Counted from the first letter of the stretch, positions 26,151 to 35,528 are shown. The stretch is DNA of 64,000 bases from Comamonas sp. (GCF_009360615.1 NZ_SPEY01000041.1:1-64000); one strand, 5' to 3'. The notes: a model not told the origin generated them from the letters alone. Translations and numbers: made by a program.

Positions 26151-27341
26151 CTAGAGTGCGTTCTCGTAAAGCCAGGGCACATCCATGATGCGCCCTCCCA
26201 GAGCGCGCAGCGACAGATCGCGCCCCCAGCGCAGCGGCCCTGTCGCATGGAAGATGCGGCCGTTGCGCAGCGAGCGCTCCTGCACCCTTGCATTGCGCTG
26301 CCAACGATTCAGCGCATAGCGCCGCAGCCGCAGGCTGACGTCCAGATCGTGCATGGACAGCGCTCGCTGCAGCTCGGCGGCATCCTCGATGGCCATGCCT
26401 GCGCCCTGGGCCAGGTAGGGACGCATGGGATGGGCGGCATCGCCCAGCAAGGCCACCAGACCCTGCGCCATCTGGGCCTGTGACGACAGCGGCTGGCGGT
26501 CGGCTACCGGCCACAAGCGCCACTCGCCCCCTCCGCAGGGCACATGCTGCACCAGGTCCTGCAGATAGCCGCAGGTACCCTGAAGGTGCTGGAGCAGATG
26601 GGGCAGATTGGCCGAGTGGTCCCAGTGGTCGAGATCCTCAGGCGCCGGTCCCTGGACGATGATCACCAGATTCTGCAGCTCGCCCCGGCGCACGGGGTAC
26701 TGGATGGCGTGCAGCTGCGGCCCCAGCCATGCCGTGACCTCGCTGGTGCGCAAGCGCTTGGGCAGATTGGCCTGGTGCACCATGGCGCGATAGGCCAGAT
26801 GCCCGGTCACTCGCGGCGGCCCGTCCCCCAGCATCTGGGCCCGCATGGCACTGCGCACGCCGTCGGCTCCGATCAGGGCATCGCCCTCGATGAGCTTGCC
26901 GGAGCTGGTGCGAATGGTGACCACACCGTCCTGTTCGCTATAGCTGCTGACGGACTGGTTGAGGTTGAGGTGGACCTCGGCCAGATCCTGCAGGGTCTCC
27001 AGCAAAATCCCGTGCAGGTCGGCGCGGTGGATGGTGAGATAGCTGGCTCCATAGCGCTGCACCATGTCCGCGCCCAATGGCAGGCGCCCCAGTTCCCGCC
27101 CCGTCACGGCGCTGCAGGCCCGCAAGGCCTGGGGGCAGGCCACAACCTGCTGCAAGGATCGCTGCAATCCCCAGGCCTGCAGGCGGCGCACCACATTGGG
27201 GCCGAGCTGAATGCCGGCCCCGACTTCCGAAAACTGCGCGGCGCGCTCGAACAGACGCACCCCCCAGTCGGCACGTACCGCCCCAATGGCAGCGGCCAGA
27301 CCACCGATACCGCCACCTGCAATCAACACCTGCTTGTTCAT
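26151..27341 (-). CDS. FAD-dependent aromatic monooxygenase (salicylate/3-hydroxybenzoate hydroxylase-like)
   Basis: A 396-aa single-component flavoprotein hydroxylase of the PHBH/UbiH superfamily. The dinucleotide motif VLIAGGGIGGLAAAIGA is at the N-terminus (residues 5-21), the DG motif is in GDALIGADGVRSAMR, and the second FAD motif is VALLGDAAHPMRPYLAQG. GAGIQLGPNVVRRLQAWGL is typical of salicylate-type hydroxylases. The exact substrate is unknown. It is convergent with the MFS gene and next to the kyn genes, so an aromatic catabolite is plausible. It is not kynurenine 3-monooxygenase by overall character. Confidence 0.85.
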   Translation of the reverse strand: MNKQVLIAGGGIGGLAAAIGAVRADWGVRLFERAAQFSEVGAGIQLGPNVVRRLQAWGLQRSLQQVVACPQALRACSAVTGRELGRLPLGADMVQRYGASYLTIHRADLHGILLETLQDLAEVHLNLNQSVSSYSEQDGVVTIRTSSGKLIEGDALIGADGVRSAMRAQMLGDGPPRVTGHLAYRAMVHQANLPKRLRTSEVTAWLGPQLHAIQYPVRRGELQNLVIIVQGPAPEDLDHWDHSANLPHLLQHLQGTCGYLQDLVQHVPCGGGEWRLWPVADRQPLSSQAQMAQGLVALLGDAAHPMRPYLAQGAGMAIEDAAELQRALSMHDLDVSLRLRRYALNRWQRNARVQERSLRNGRIFHATGPLRWGRDLSLRALGGRIMDVPWLYENAL

Positions 27342-27414
27342 GGTCTCTTATTGTGCCGCCTGGACGCCTGCATCGACGAAAACTCTGATTTGCGCTGCAG
27401 CAAACTTTGCCCAT

Positions 27415-27438
27415 GAAAAAAGCCCGCCAAGGCGGGCT
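27415..27438 (-). terminator. Terminator of the H-NS gene
   Basis: AGCCCGCC (27421-27428), AA, GGCGGGCT (27431-27438). On the minus strand the stem is followed by six T, 23 bases beyond the hns stop. Confidence 0.88.
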
Positions 27439-27460
27439 CTTTCAACGTGCGCAAAGCAGA

Positions 27461-27751
27461 TCAGATGGCGAACTTTTCGCGATCCTGGTCTGCAATCCAC
27501 TTGGGCGGCTTGCCTCGGCCGGTCCAGGTCTGACCCGTCGCAGGGTCACGATACTTGGGAGCCACCTTGGCGCCTGCACTGGCGGAAGAACGCGCACGAG
27601 CGGGAGGGAAAACATCTTCAGCAGTCAAGCCGTACTCAGCAATCAGGCCGCGAACCTTGCTCACAGCTTCGGCCAGTTCACGCGAGCGGGCTTCATTGAT
27701 TTGCTGCTCCAGCTCTTCTCTCTGCTTCAGGAGTTCCTTGTAAGTGCTCAT
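27461..27751 (-). CDS. H-NS family nucleoid protein
   Basis: A 96-aa histone-like nucleoid-structuring protein of the short betaproteobacterial (HvrA/BpH3-like) type. The N-terminal 45 residues form a charged coiled coil for oligomerisation (YKELLKQREELEQQINEA). A flexible linker leads to the DNA-binding domain (about 64-96) with YRDPATGQTWTGRGKPPKW. Such proteins bind AT-rich, often foreign DNA. Its upstream region (27752-27880) is itself clearly AT-rich and holds no other gene I can see. It is transcribed alone. Confidence 0.94.
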   Translation of the reverse strand: MSTYKELLKQREELEQQINEARSRELAEAVSKVRGLIAEYGLTAEDVFPPARARSSASAGAKVAPKYRDPATGQTWTGRGKPPKWIADQDREKFAI

Positions 27752-27880
27752 GATTTGCGCTTCTTGGTTGATTAAAGTGACCTCATTATAAATGCCGGAT
27801 TTTCAAATTCATCATTTTTCAAGTAAGCAGAAACCACAATTCAAAATATTGATAAAATGCAACCATGTGTTAATAAATAG

Positions 27881-29150
27881 CTATTCACCGTCAGGACCTG
27901 CCAATATCCTGTCGAGGGGCCTGCCGACCATATCCACGGGCTTCAATATTCATCTGCGGCACAAGACCATCCCGCCCAGAGCCGACAAATGACCGCGATC
28001 AGCGAGGAATAAACCGGGCCGGCTGTTATAGAGCTCTTCGTCTTCATCGGGCAATACCGGAACGGCAATCCGACCAGCCATTTCAAGCCGGGCATCAGCC
28101 CCTCCTCAGTCAGGACCGTTTTCCTCTTCGGGCTGCGCACGCGCACAGCGAAACGCTGCGCCAATAGCCTGCGCTGAATCCGGCAAGCGTCATGCCGTCA
28201 TGCGCCGTGTGATATTCGCCGTTCATGGGTACCCTGCATCGTGTTCTGGCCCGCAACCGAAGGAGCCATTCCATCCCGCGCACCGTTTCGGTCAAGAAAG
28301 CAGAAGCCAGCACACGCTCCTTCCGCGCCTCCCGTGATCTTCCCCTCGGGGCGAGCCTCCCCTGGGGGACGGCAGGCACCTCATGCAACTCCGCATGCCG
28401 CATGCCAGGAAGGCCGGCCACCTGCCTGCCGTGGTTGCAGCCCACAACGCCCGGGCCATCGTCATTTCGCCATCCATGGGATGCATATCAGCGTTCAGAG
28501 GCATTAAAGATGCGAGAAATCTTCCGTCAAAATACGAAATGCTTCGCATCGACGCAGCCTCACAGGCCTCAATCCGACCTTCCTCGCCCCTTCTTCCAAA
28601 CTGGCGGCGACTTCTTCTTCGTTCGTGATCTAGATGACAGGATCGATAATCCTGAGTCGCGTCAAAATGACATGCGGAGAAAATGTCAACAAACGCACAA
28701 AGGACTTTGCAGCGAGGACAGCCCGGGCCTTTGGCGGTGCCACCAATACCGAAACCTGTCGGGGTGAGGCCTCCCCGGATGCCCGAAAAGCAGCGCGTCC
28801 CAGATAATCGTTATAAATGTAATAGCATTTACGACGATAGTCGTTGCCGGAATGGTGAAAACTCTTTCCGATATTCCCATCGATACCGGCCAGACTGCCA
28901 GCGCATCGCTGAAGGCAGCGCCGTTCCAAATGCCTTTGGGCAGCACCATGGAAGTAATCCCCACTTGCACGAAAGACAGAAATCCCCTGGGGTTCTCGAG
29001 CAGTGGCGGCACAGCCCGAGAACCGCGCCCCCTCCGAACCCAAGGCAGCGATCGGGCCTTGCGGCAGTAAGCCAATGCCCATTGCGGCAATCCAGACACC
29101 CCGTCGAGCTGCGCCCGCGACGCAAACAGCAGAAAATCGACGACTCGTCC
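27881..29150 (-). pseudogene. Decayed CNNM/CorC-HlyC (DUF21-CBS) transporter gene
   Basis: No frame is open over this region, but conserved peptides of the hemolysin-like DUF21/CBS/CorC_HlyC family appear in the right order in different minus-strand frames. They are ALAYCRKARS and ENPRGFLSFVQVGIT then ITFITII (29080-28800, DUF21); VSVLVAPP and FVRLLTFSPHVI (28750-28660); ITNEEEVAASLEEG (28629-28588); FLASLMPLNADMHPMD (about 28519-28472, CBS1); FLTETVRGMEWL and GEYHTAHDGMTLAGF (28300-28175, CBS2); LPDEDEELYNS (28054-28022); and VDMVGRPLDRILAGPDGE with a TAG stop (27936-27881). The remnant has close to full family length (about 420 codons), with many frameshifts and small indels. The intact parent would be an inner-membrane protein linked to Mg2+/Co2+ handling. 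The 5' end near 29150 is uncertain and may touch the apaH start. Confidence 0.85.
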
Positions 29151-29165
29151 ATCAGAAAGAACACC

Positions 29166-30020
29166 ATGGCACTTTACTGTATCGGGGACATTCAGGGTTG
29201 CGACGACGCTTTCGAGCGTTTATTGCAGACCGTTGATTTCTCCGTAAGCCGGGACACACTTTATGTGCTCGGCGACCTTGTCAATCGCGGCCCCAAATCC
29301 GCCGAGGTATTGCGCCGCTGCATGCAGGCCGGCGACGCCATGCGCCCGTTGCTCGGCAATCACGACCTGCATCTGCTGGCTGCGGCGCAGGGCCTGCGCC
29401 GTCAGAGCAAGCGGGATACGCTGGCCCAGGTTCTGGCCGCCCCCGACCGGGATGCCCTGCTGCACTGGCTGCGCCAGCAGCCCCTGGCTCGCCTGCACAC
29501 CAATGCGCGCGGAGAGCAACTGCTCATGGTGCATGCCGGCGTGCTTCCTCAGTGGAGCCTGCACGATGCCATGGCCTTGAGCGCCGAAGTCCAGACCGTG
29601 CTCCAGCATGCCGACCATGCGCGCTTTCTGCAGAATATGTATGGCAACCAGCCCGATCGCTGGTCTGACGCACTGCAAGGCGATGACCGACTGCGCTGCG
29701 TCGTCAACGCCTTTACCCGTCTGCGCTTTTGCAGCACCGACGGCGTCATGGATTTCGAGAGCGCGGAATCCGCCGATCAGGCACCCGAGGGACTGATGCC
29801 CTGGTTCGATGTGCCGGGGCGGCGCACTGCCGGTACCCCCATGGCGTTCGGCCACTGGTCCACGCTGGGCCATGTCAACCGGGCCGACCTGATGGCCCTG
29901 GATACCGGCTGCGTTTGGGGCGGCTGCCTCAGCATGATGAGATTCGGCGATCGCCTGGACGAGCGGGAACTCATACAGTTGCAGTGCCCGCAGGCCCAGG
30001 TTCCAGGTGCCAAGGGATAG
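29166..30020 (+). CDS. apaH: Symmetrical bis(5'-nucleosyl)-tetraphosphatase (ApaH)
   Basis: Cytosolic metallophosphatase of 284 aa that splits Ap4A into two ADP and also decaps Np4-capped RNA. The start MALYCIGDIQGCDDAFERLL gives the first metal motif GDIQG, followed by YVLGDLVNRGP and PLLGNHDLHLLA. The C-terminal half has MVHAGVLPQWSL, GNQPDRWSDAL and FGHWSTLG. The frame is open far upstream over the neighbouring pseudogene but without homology. It stands alone between the pseudogene and a convergent helicase gene. Confidence 0.95.
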   Translation: MALYCIGDIQGCDDAFERLLQTVDFSVSRDTLYVLGDLVNRGPKSAEVLRRCMQAGDAMRPLLGNHDLHLLAAAQGLRRQSKRDTLAQVLAAPDRDALLHWLRQQPLARLHTNARGEQLLMVHAGVLPQWSLHDAMALSAEVQTVLQHADHARFLQNMYGNQPDRWSDALQGDDRLRCVVNAFTRLRFCSTDGVMDFESAESADQAPEGLMPWFDVPGRRTAGTPMAFGHWSTLGHVNRADLMALDTGCVWGGCLSMMRFGDRLDERELIQLQCPQAQVPGAKG

Positions 30021-30028
30021 TCCCCCCC

Positions 30029-30057
30029 AAAAAAAACGCCTGCGTCCTGCAGGCGTT
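30029..30057 (-). terminator. Terminator of the RhlE-type helicase gene, shared with apaH
   Basis: AACGCCTGC (30035-30043) pairs with GCAGGCGTT (30049-30057). The minus strand continues into eight T, making it a strong terminator for the leftward gene. For apaH the stem is present but without a T-run. Confidence 0.8.
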
Positions 30058-30080
30058 CTGATGGAGTGATGGCCCGGTGT

Positions 30081-31505
30081 TCAGGATGCCACGACAGGCG
30101 CTCTGAACAGGGCAGCGACCTTGCGCTTGGATTTGATGCTCGCGCTCTTGACCGGGACCACATGCTGGCTGTCCCAGGATGCGGTTTCGGCCACGCTGCT
30201 GGCCTCATAGGGCCTGTCGAAGAAAGGATCCACGTTGACGGGACGCTGGGCCATGCGCGAGGGGCGATGCGCATAGCCGCCGCCACGGGGCGCTGCATCG
30301 AACTCGCGTTCGCGGCGCGGACGATAGTCCTCATCGCCACGGCTGCGGCGTGCAGGGCGCAAATCCAGCATGGGAGCGGGTTCGACGTCGATCTTCTTCT
30401 TGATCAGCTTTTCAATATCGGCCACATTGCGGCTGTCATGGTCAGTCACCAGGGTCACGGCCAGACCCGATGCGCCGGCGCGGCCGGTACGGCCGATACG
30501 GTGCACATAGTCTTCGGCATTGAAAGGCACGTCGTAATTGAACACGGCGGGCACATCCTTGATGTCCAGACCGCGCGCCGCCACGTCGGTACAGACCAGC
30601 AGATCCACCTCACCGGCCTTGAAGGCCTCCAGAGCCTTGAGGCGCTCGTCCTGGCTCTTGTCCCCATGCAGCGCGGCGGCACGCAGACCGTCACGCTCCA
30701 GCGCTCGCGTCAGGCGCGCGCAGCCGAGCTTGCTGTTGGAGAAGATGAAGGCCTGGCGAATACTGCGCTCCTTGAGCACCGAACGAATCGCATAGCGCTT
30801 GTCGTCATCCGTGACCTTGTAGAAGCGCTGCTCCACCGTGGACGCCGTCTCGTTGGGACGAGCCACCTCGATGGTGACGGGATCCTGCAGATAGCTGCCG
30901 GCCAGACGCTTGATCTCGGGCGAGAACGTAGCCGAGAACAGCAGCGTGGTTCGGCTCTTGGGCAGATAGGAGAGGATGCGCTGCAGATCGGGCAGAAAGC
31001 CGATGTCCAGCATGCGGTCGGCCTCGTCCAGCACCACATACTCCACCTGGTTGAGCACCACGTTCTTGGCTTCGATGTGATCCAGCAGACGCCCTGGCGT
31101 GGCCACCAGCACCTCGACGCCTTTTTTCAGCTCGATGGTCTGGGGCTTCATGTCCATGCCACCAAACACCACGGTGCTGCGCAGCTTGGTGTGCTTGGCG
31201 TACAGGGCAATCTGTTGCGCCACCTGATCGGCCAGCTCACGCGTGGGCAGCAGCACCAGGGCGCGAACGGGATGGCGGGCAGGCGACGCAGAAGCGTTTT
31301 CATGGCGCATCAGGCGCTGCAGCAGGGGCAAGGAAAAAGCCGCCGTCTTGCCCGTGCCCGTCTGGGCTGCGCCCATGACGTCCTTGCCGGTCAATACCAC
31401 TGGAATGGCCTGCGCCTGAATCGGAGTCATGGACTCATAGCCCATGTCGGCCACTGCGCGTGCCAGGGGCTCAGCCAAGTGAAGATTGGAAAAAGAGCTT
31501 GTCAT
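30081..31505 (-). CDS. rhlE: DEAD-box RNA helicase, RhlE type
   Basis: ATP-dependent RNA helicase of 474 aa, probably in ribosome assembly or RNA turnover. The ATG at 31505 (MTSSFSNLHLAEPL) is used; the open frame continues 69 codons upstream without homology. Q motif GYESMTPIQAQAIP, Walker A AQTGTGKT, DEAD in YVVLDEADRMLDIGF, motif III SAT in LLFSATFSPEIK, and the second RecA domain with VDLLVCTDVAARGLDI and YVHRIGRTGRAG are complete. The Arg-rich C-terminal tail (about residue 370 on) resembles RhlE, and the gene name rests on that. Confidence 0.92.
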   Translation of the reverse strand: MTSSFSNLHLAEPLARAVADMGYESMTPIQAQAIPVVLTGKDVMGAAQTGTGKTAAFSLPLLQRLMRHENASASPARHPVRALVLLPTRELADQVAQQIALYAKHTKLRSTVVFGGMDMKPQTIELKKGVEVLVATPGRLLDHIEAKNVVLNQVEYVVLDEADRMLDIGFLPDLQRILSYLPKSRTTLLFSATFSPEIKRLAGSYLQDPVTIEVARPNETASTVEQRFYKVTDDDKRYAIRSVLKERSIRQAFIFSNSKLGCARLTRALERDGLRAAALHGDKSQDERLKALEAFKAGEVDLLVCTDVAARGLDIKDVPAVFNYDVPFNAEDYVHRIGRTGRAGASGLAVTLVTDHDSRNVADIEKLIKKKIDVEPAPMLDLRPARRSRGDEDYRPRREREFDAAPRGGGYAHRPSRMAQRPVNVDPFFDRPYEASSVAETASWDSQHVVPVKSASIKSKRKVAALFRAPVVAS

Positions 31506-31663
31506 TGAGGACGTTATTGTCGCACCGAGTGGGTTTTTCGCGTTGGCTTTGTGCTTTTCTGCAGACGGAAAGCCTTCGCCCCCTCTGTTTTCACGCGGAA
31601 GAGGCCTTGCCAATATCCCGTGCAATCTATCGGGATAACCCGGATTTTCCCATTCTGCCGCTC

Positions 31664-31695
31664 CAAAAACAAAGGCGTGTGACAAAGCACACGCC
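31664..31695 (-). terminator. Terminator of the zinc metallopeptidase gene
   Basis: GGCGTGTG (31674-31681) pairs with CACACGCC (31688-31695). On the minus strand it is followed by TTTGTTTTTGG, 20 bases past the metallopeptidase stop. Confidence 0.78.
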
Positions 31696-31715
31696 GGGTT
31701 CCTGGAGGGCACGAC

Positions 31716-32582
31716 TTACAGCGACTGGGCGGAAAAGGTGTCGCAGGCCTTGACACTGCCGGTCTTGTAGCCCTGGGTGAACCAGCGCACACGCTGGGCG
31801 CTGGAGCCGTGGGTAAAGCTGTCCGGGCGCACCGTGCCCGTGGCCTCACGCTGCAGCTTGTCGTCGCCGATCTGCTGTGCGGCATTCACGGCCGACTCGA
31901 TATCGCCCTGCTCCAGCCAGCTTTTGGCCTGCTGCGACTTGTTGGCCCAGATGCCGGCCAGACAATCGGCCTGAAGCTCCAGACGCACGGACATGGCATT
32001 TTGCTCACGCTCGCTGACGCGGCCGCGCATGGCATCCACCTTTCCCGAGATGCCGAGCAGGTTCTGCACATGGTGGCCCACCTCGTGGGCCACCACATAG
32101 GCTCGTGCAAACTCTCCAGGGGCCCCCAGCTGACGGCTCATGGTGTTGAAGAAGTCCATGTCCAGATAGACCTTGCGGTCACCCGGGCAGTAGAACGGCC
32201 CCATGGCCGACTGCCCCGTGCCGCAGGCCGTGGGCGTGACACCCGTGAAAAGCACCAGCTTGGGGTTCTGGTACTGGGCACCGCCGTCGCGGAAGATCTG
32301 GCTCCAGACATCCTCGGTCGAAGCCAGCACCGTGGACACGAACCTGGCGCCCTGGTCATCGCCGGCGGGACGATGGGCGGGTGCCTGCTGCACCTGGGGC
32401 GAGCCACCGCCGGAGAGCATGCCGATCGTGGTCAGCGGGTTGATGCCGAAGACACCCCAGCCAATCAGCGCCAGCACCACGGTACCGATGCCGATGCTGC
32501 GTCCCCCCAGGGGAAAACCGCCGCCGCCGTCTCCACGGCGGTCTTCGACGTTATCCGACTCGCGGTTACCTTCCCATCTCAT
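31716..32582 (-). CDS. Neutral zinc metallopeptidase, YpfJ family
   Basis: A 288-aa membrane-anchored protein of the YpfJ/KPN_02809 family. It has an acidic N-terminal tail MRWEGNRESDNVEDRRGDGG, one hydrophobic helix (about residues 29-50, SIGIGTVVLALIGWGVFGIN), then a metallopeptidase-like domain with AYVVAHEVGHHVQNLLGISG, where HEVGH is the zinc site. ELQADCLAGIWAN supplies the downstream Glu/Asp region, and CGTGQSAMGPFYCPGD is typical. Physiological substrates are unknown. The domain is presumably outside the cytoplasm. Confidence 0.88.
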   Translation of the reverse strand: MRWEGNRESDNVEDRRGDGGGGFPLGGRSIGIGTVVLALIGWGVFGINPLTTIGMLSGGGSPQVQQAPAHRPAGDDQGARFVSTVLASTEDVWSQIFRDGGAQYQNPKLVLFTGVTPTACGTGQSAMGPFYCPGDRKVYLDMDFFNTMSRQLGAPGEFARAYVVAHEVGHHVQNLLGISGKVDAMRGRVSEREQNAMSVRLELQADCLAGIWANKSQQAKSWLEQGDIESAVNAAQQIGDDKLQREATGTVRPDSFTHGSSAQRVRWFTQGYKTGSVKACDTFSAQSL

Positions 32583-32723
32583 GGTGCTTACTCCTTTGCT
32601 GTTGCACGCGGCCTGCGCCGGGTGGCGATATTAAGAGCCACGGCTCCGATTGGCGGTATCAAGCTGTGCTTTTTGTCCTCCGGTACGTCTGCGCCACAGC
32701 ATTGTTGACGTTCGGCCGGGCTT

Positions 32724-33053
32724 TCAGCGGCCGGACGGCGTGGAGACCAGGGGCACGCCTGCCGCACCGGGTGCGGACTGGGGTTGATTGCGGGCCACCT
32801 GCTCCTCGACCACATTGACCATGCTGAGAAACAGAAAAGCCACCGCCAGCAAGCCCGCCAACGCCAGAAGAGCGGATGCCCAGAGCCTGGCGGAAGAGGA
32901 TTTGCGCGGCGTTGCCGCTTGCTGCTGGGTCGGCTCATAGGATGCCGCCGGGCCACCGTCCCGCCAGACCGGTTCGACCGGTCCACGGCTGGAGGGCGCC
33001 TGTGTCCAGGTAGGGTCCTTGCGTTGCCCGGAACGGGAGGAAAAACCAAACAT
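32724..33053 (-). CDS. Hypothetical single-span membrane protein
   Basis: A 109-aa protein from the ATG at 33053 (MFGFSSRSGQRKDPTWTQAP). The first 50 residues are polar and Pro/Gln rich, followed by one membrane helix, SARLWASALLALAGLLAVAF, and a short polar tail ending PLVSTPSGR. No family recognised. Codon use is coding-like, and it has its own divergent position relative to the reductase gene at 33210. The longer upstream frame is not used because it crosses an obvious intergenic region. Confidence 0.5.
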   Translation of the reverse strand: MFGFSSRSGQRKDPTWTQAPSSRGPVEPVWRDGGPAASYEPTQQQAATPRKSSSARLWASALLALAGLLAVAFLFLSMVNVVEEQVARNQPQSAPGAAGVPLVSTPSGR

Positions 33054-33209
33054 GTGTGCAACTGAATCGATGAATAACACAGTGCCTATTGTGCGCGCTG
33101 GCAGCCCCCGCCCGGCGCATCCAGACAGCGACCTGCTGTCGGCCGACACCGTGCAGGGCTTGCAATTTTGTAAGCTCCGTAGTCTCTCCGATGTTCTTCG
33201 CGACTGCCC

Positions 33210-34169
33210 ATGAATGCCCTGACCCAGCTCACGACCGCGTCTCTCGATGCACCCGCCACGGCGACCCTGCTGCCCTGGAACGCACTGGCCGATGAAATCG
33301 AAGCGCTGTTGCGCGAACTTCAGAACGGTGGCAGTGTGGCAGTTCCGCAACGAATCGTCATGCCCACCGCTGCGGGCAATTGCCTGTTCTGCATGCCCGC
33401 CACCGATGGCCGGGTGGTCATGACCAAACTCATCAGCTTCACGCCCGGCAATGCCCGCGCGGGCAGACCCACCATTCAGGGCGATATCGTGGTCTTTGAT
33501 GCGGCCACCGGAGAGCGCCAGCTGATTCTGGACGGTCCCACCGTCACGGCCCGACGCACCGCCGCCGTCTCGCTGCTAGCTGCGCGCCGCCTGGCCCCTC
33601 AACCCCAGGGCCCGCTGCTCATCGTCGGCGCCGGCGTGCAGGGCAGCGCCCATCTGCAGGCCTTTGCCCAGGGCCTGGGCACGCAGGAAGTCTGGATTCA
33701 CTCGCGCAGCGCCGACAGTGCGCAGCGGCTTGCAGGTCAGGCACGCGACCTGGGCCTGCACACGCGCATCGCCGACGACCTGCAGGAGGCGGCCCTGCAC
33801 TGCCCGCTGATCGTGACCTGCACGCCCGCACAGGCCGTGGTGCTGCACGAGGCCGCGCGGCCCGACGCCTTTGTCTGCGCCGTCGGCGCCTTTACGCCAC
33901 AAATGGTGGAACTGGCTCCTGCGCTGTGCCAGCGCTTTCTGCGCGAGGGTCGGATCGTCGTCGACACCGACGATGCGCTGCACGAGGCCGGCGACCTGCT
34001 ACAGGCCGGCATTGACGTCGCCCTCCTGCCCACACTGGCCTCCGTGGTGCAGCAGGACTGGTCGCGCCCCACGAAGCCCGTACTCTTCAAATCCTGCGGC
34101 TGGGGCGGCTGGGATCTGGCTGCCACCCGTCTGGCCCTGCGGCAGCACCTGCTCATGCAGCCCGCCTGA
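33210..34169 (+). CDS. Ornithine cyclodeaminase/mu-crystallin family; probable pyrroline-2-carboxylate reductase
   Basis: A 319-aa NAD(P)-dependent oxidoreductase of the OCD/mu-crystallin fold. VMPTAAGNCLFCMPATDG and TKLISFTPGNARAGRPTIQG form the substrate half, LDGPTVTARRTAAVSLLAAR the family helix, and LLIVGAGVQGSAHLQAFAQG the Rossmann loop (about residues 134-153). It most resembles LhpI-type enzymes that reduce pyrroline-2-carboxylate and piperideine-2-carboxylate in hydroxyproline or D-lysine catabolism. No such pathway gene is adjacent, so the substrate is an inference. A two-residue spaced second ATG exists at 33214 in another frame and is not used. Confidence 0.78.
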   Translation: MNALTQLTTASLDAPATATLLPWNALADEIEALLRELQNGGSVAVPQRIVMPTAAGNCLFCMPATDGRVVMTKLISFTPGNARAGRPTIQGDIVVFDAATGERQLILDGPTVTARRTAAVSLLAARRLAPQPQGPLLIVGAGVQGSAHLQAFAQGLGTQEVWIHSRSADSAQRLAGQARDLGLHTRIADDLQEAALHCPLIVTCTPAQAVVLHEAARPDAFVCAVGAFTPQMVELAPALCQRFLREGRIVVDTDDALHEAGDLLQAGIDVALLPTLASVVQQDWSRPTKPVLFKSCGWGGWDLAATRLALRQHLLMQPA

Positions 34170-34329
34170 ACACCTGCACGGGCGCAAGTTCCGGAAGCAT
34201 CAAGTCATTGATAGACAGGCGATCCCCATGCCCCGGATCGCCTGACCGAGCACTGACCGCGCTGGCAAGCGACGCCATCCGGTCCGACCTGTCTCCTTGG
34301 TGACAAATCTCAAAAAAGCGGTTTTAATA

Positions 34330-34346
34330 ATACTCAGATTGAGTAT
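34330..34346. promoter_or_regulatory. 17-bp palindrome before nadA (likely NAD-repressor operator)
   Basis: ATACTCA-GAT-TGAGTAT is a perfect inverted repeat with a three-base spacer, 25 bases before the nadA ATG. It overlaps TATAAA (34344-34349), a likely -10 element. NAD-synthesis genes in proteobacteria are commonly repressed by NadQ, NrtR or NadR. Which one would bind here cannot be told from the sequence. Confidence 0.7.
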
Positions 34347-34370
34347 AAATATTTAACAGCACAACCCAGG

Positions 34371-35513
34371 ATGGAGACGATGACAATCAGAACCGTGGAA
34401 TTCGACCAGCCCGCACCGGGCAACAGTGCCCTGTGCAGCACAGGCCAGGCCTGGGCCAGGGTGCTGCCCCCGCAGGACCGCCAGCAGCAACGCGAGACGG
34501 CGCTGCGCATCAAGGCCTTGCTCAAGGAACGCAATGCCGTCATGGTCGCCCACTACTATGTGGACGGTGCACTTCAGGATCTGGCACGCGACACCGGAGG
34601 CTGCGTGGGCGACTCGCTGGAGATGGCGCGCTTTGGCGCCAGCCATCCGGCCAGGACCCTGATCGTGGCCGGCGTGCGCTTCATGGGCGAGACCGCCAAG
34701 ATCCTGAGTCCCGGGAAAACCGTACTCATGCCCGATGGCGACGCCACCTGCTCGCTGGATCTGGGATGCCCGGCCGAAGAGTTCAGCCGGTTCTGCGATG
34801 CCCACCCCGATCGCACCGTGGTCGTCTACGCCAACACCAGTGCCGCCGTGAAAGCCCGGGCCGACTGGGTGGTCACCTCGTCGATAGGGCAGGACATCGT
34901 GGCCGCCCTGCACGCGCGTGGCGAGAAAATCCTCTGGGCCCCCGACCGCCACCTGGGCCACCATATCCAGCAGCAGACCGGAGCCGACATGCTGTTGTGG
35001 CAAGGCAGCTGCGTGGTCCATGACGAATTCAAGGCCGACGAGCTGCAGGCCCTGGCCAACGCCCACCCCGGGGCCGCGATTCTGGTGCACCCCGAATCGC
35101 CGGCAGCCGTCACGGCGCTGGCCGATGTGGTGGGCTCCACCACCCAGCTGATTGCCGCCGTGGGCAAGCTGCCCACCGACAGCTTCATCGTCGCCACCGA
35201 CCAGGGCATTCTTCACGATATGCGCCAGCGCTATCCGGGCAAGCGCTTTCTGGCAGCCCCGACGGCGGGCACGGGCGGCAGCTGCAAAAGCTGCGCCTTC
35301 TGCCCCTGGATGGCCATGAACAGCCTGCCCGGCGTGGAGCGGACGCTGCAGCAAGGCAGCGGCGCCATCGAGCTGGACGCATCACTGTGCCTGGCTGCAC
35401 GCAAGCCCCTGCAGCGCATGCTGGACTTCGCGGCCGCCCAACGCCAGCCGGTACGTGCCAGCGGCGAGCTGGAACGCGACACGGACCTGTTCCGGAACTT
35501 CGGTCCGGCCTGA
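34371..35513 (+). CDS. nadA: Quinolinate synthase
   Basis: [4Fe-4S] enzyme of 380 aa that condenses iminoaspartate with dihydroxyacetone phosphate to quinolinate in NAD synthesis. [48 protein letters not shown], the [19 protein letters not shown] stretch and [19 protein letters not shown] give the complete NadA pattern, including the cluster cysteines. Start is either 34371 or the ATG at 34380 ([10 protein letters not shown]); neither has an ideally spaced ribosome-binding site. nadB follows after 15 bases. Confidence 0.95.
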   Translation: METMTIRTVEFDQPAPGNSALCSTGQAWARVLPPQDRQQQRETALRIKALLKERNAVMVAHYYVDGALQDLARDTGGCVGDSLEMARFGASHPARTLIVAGVRFMGETAKILSPGKTVLMPDGDATCSLDLGCPAEEFSRFCDAHPDRTVVVYANTSAAVKARADWVVTSSIGQDIVAALHARGEKILWAPDRHLGHHIQQQTGADMLLWQGSCVVHDEFKADELQALANAHPGAAILVHPESPAAVTALADVVGSTTQLIAAVGKLPTDSFIVATDQGILHDMRQRYPGKRFLAAPTAGTGGSCKSCAFCPWMAMNSLPGVERTLQQGSGAIELDASLCLAARKPLQRMLDFAAAQRQPVRASGELERDTDLFRNFGPA

Positions 35514-35528
35514 GAGAGGACAGATGCC

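Noticed and set aside
26151..27341. Kynurenine 3-monooxygenase
   Set aside because: Despite the kyn neighbours, the sequence resembles salicylate/3-hydroxybenzoate hydroxylases and lacks the C-terminal membrane region of KMO; the pathway here appears to go through anthranilate.
28683..29165. In-frame upstream extension of apaH by 161 codons
   Set aside because: The sequence is unrelated to ApaH and lies over the CNNM/CorC pseudogene read on the other strand; MALYCIGDIQG is the true start.
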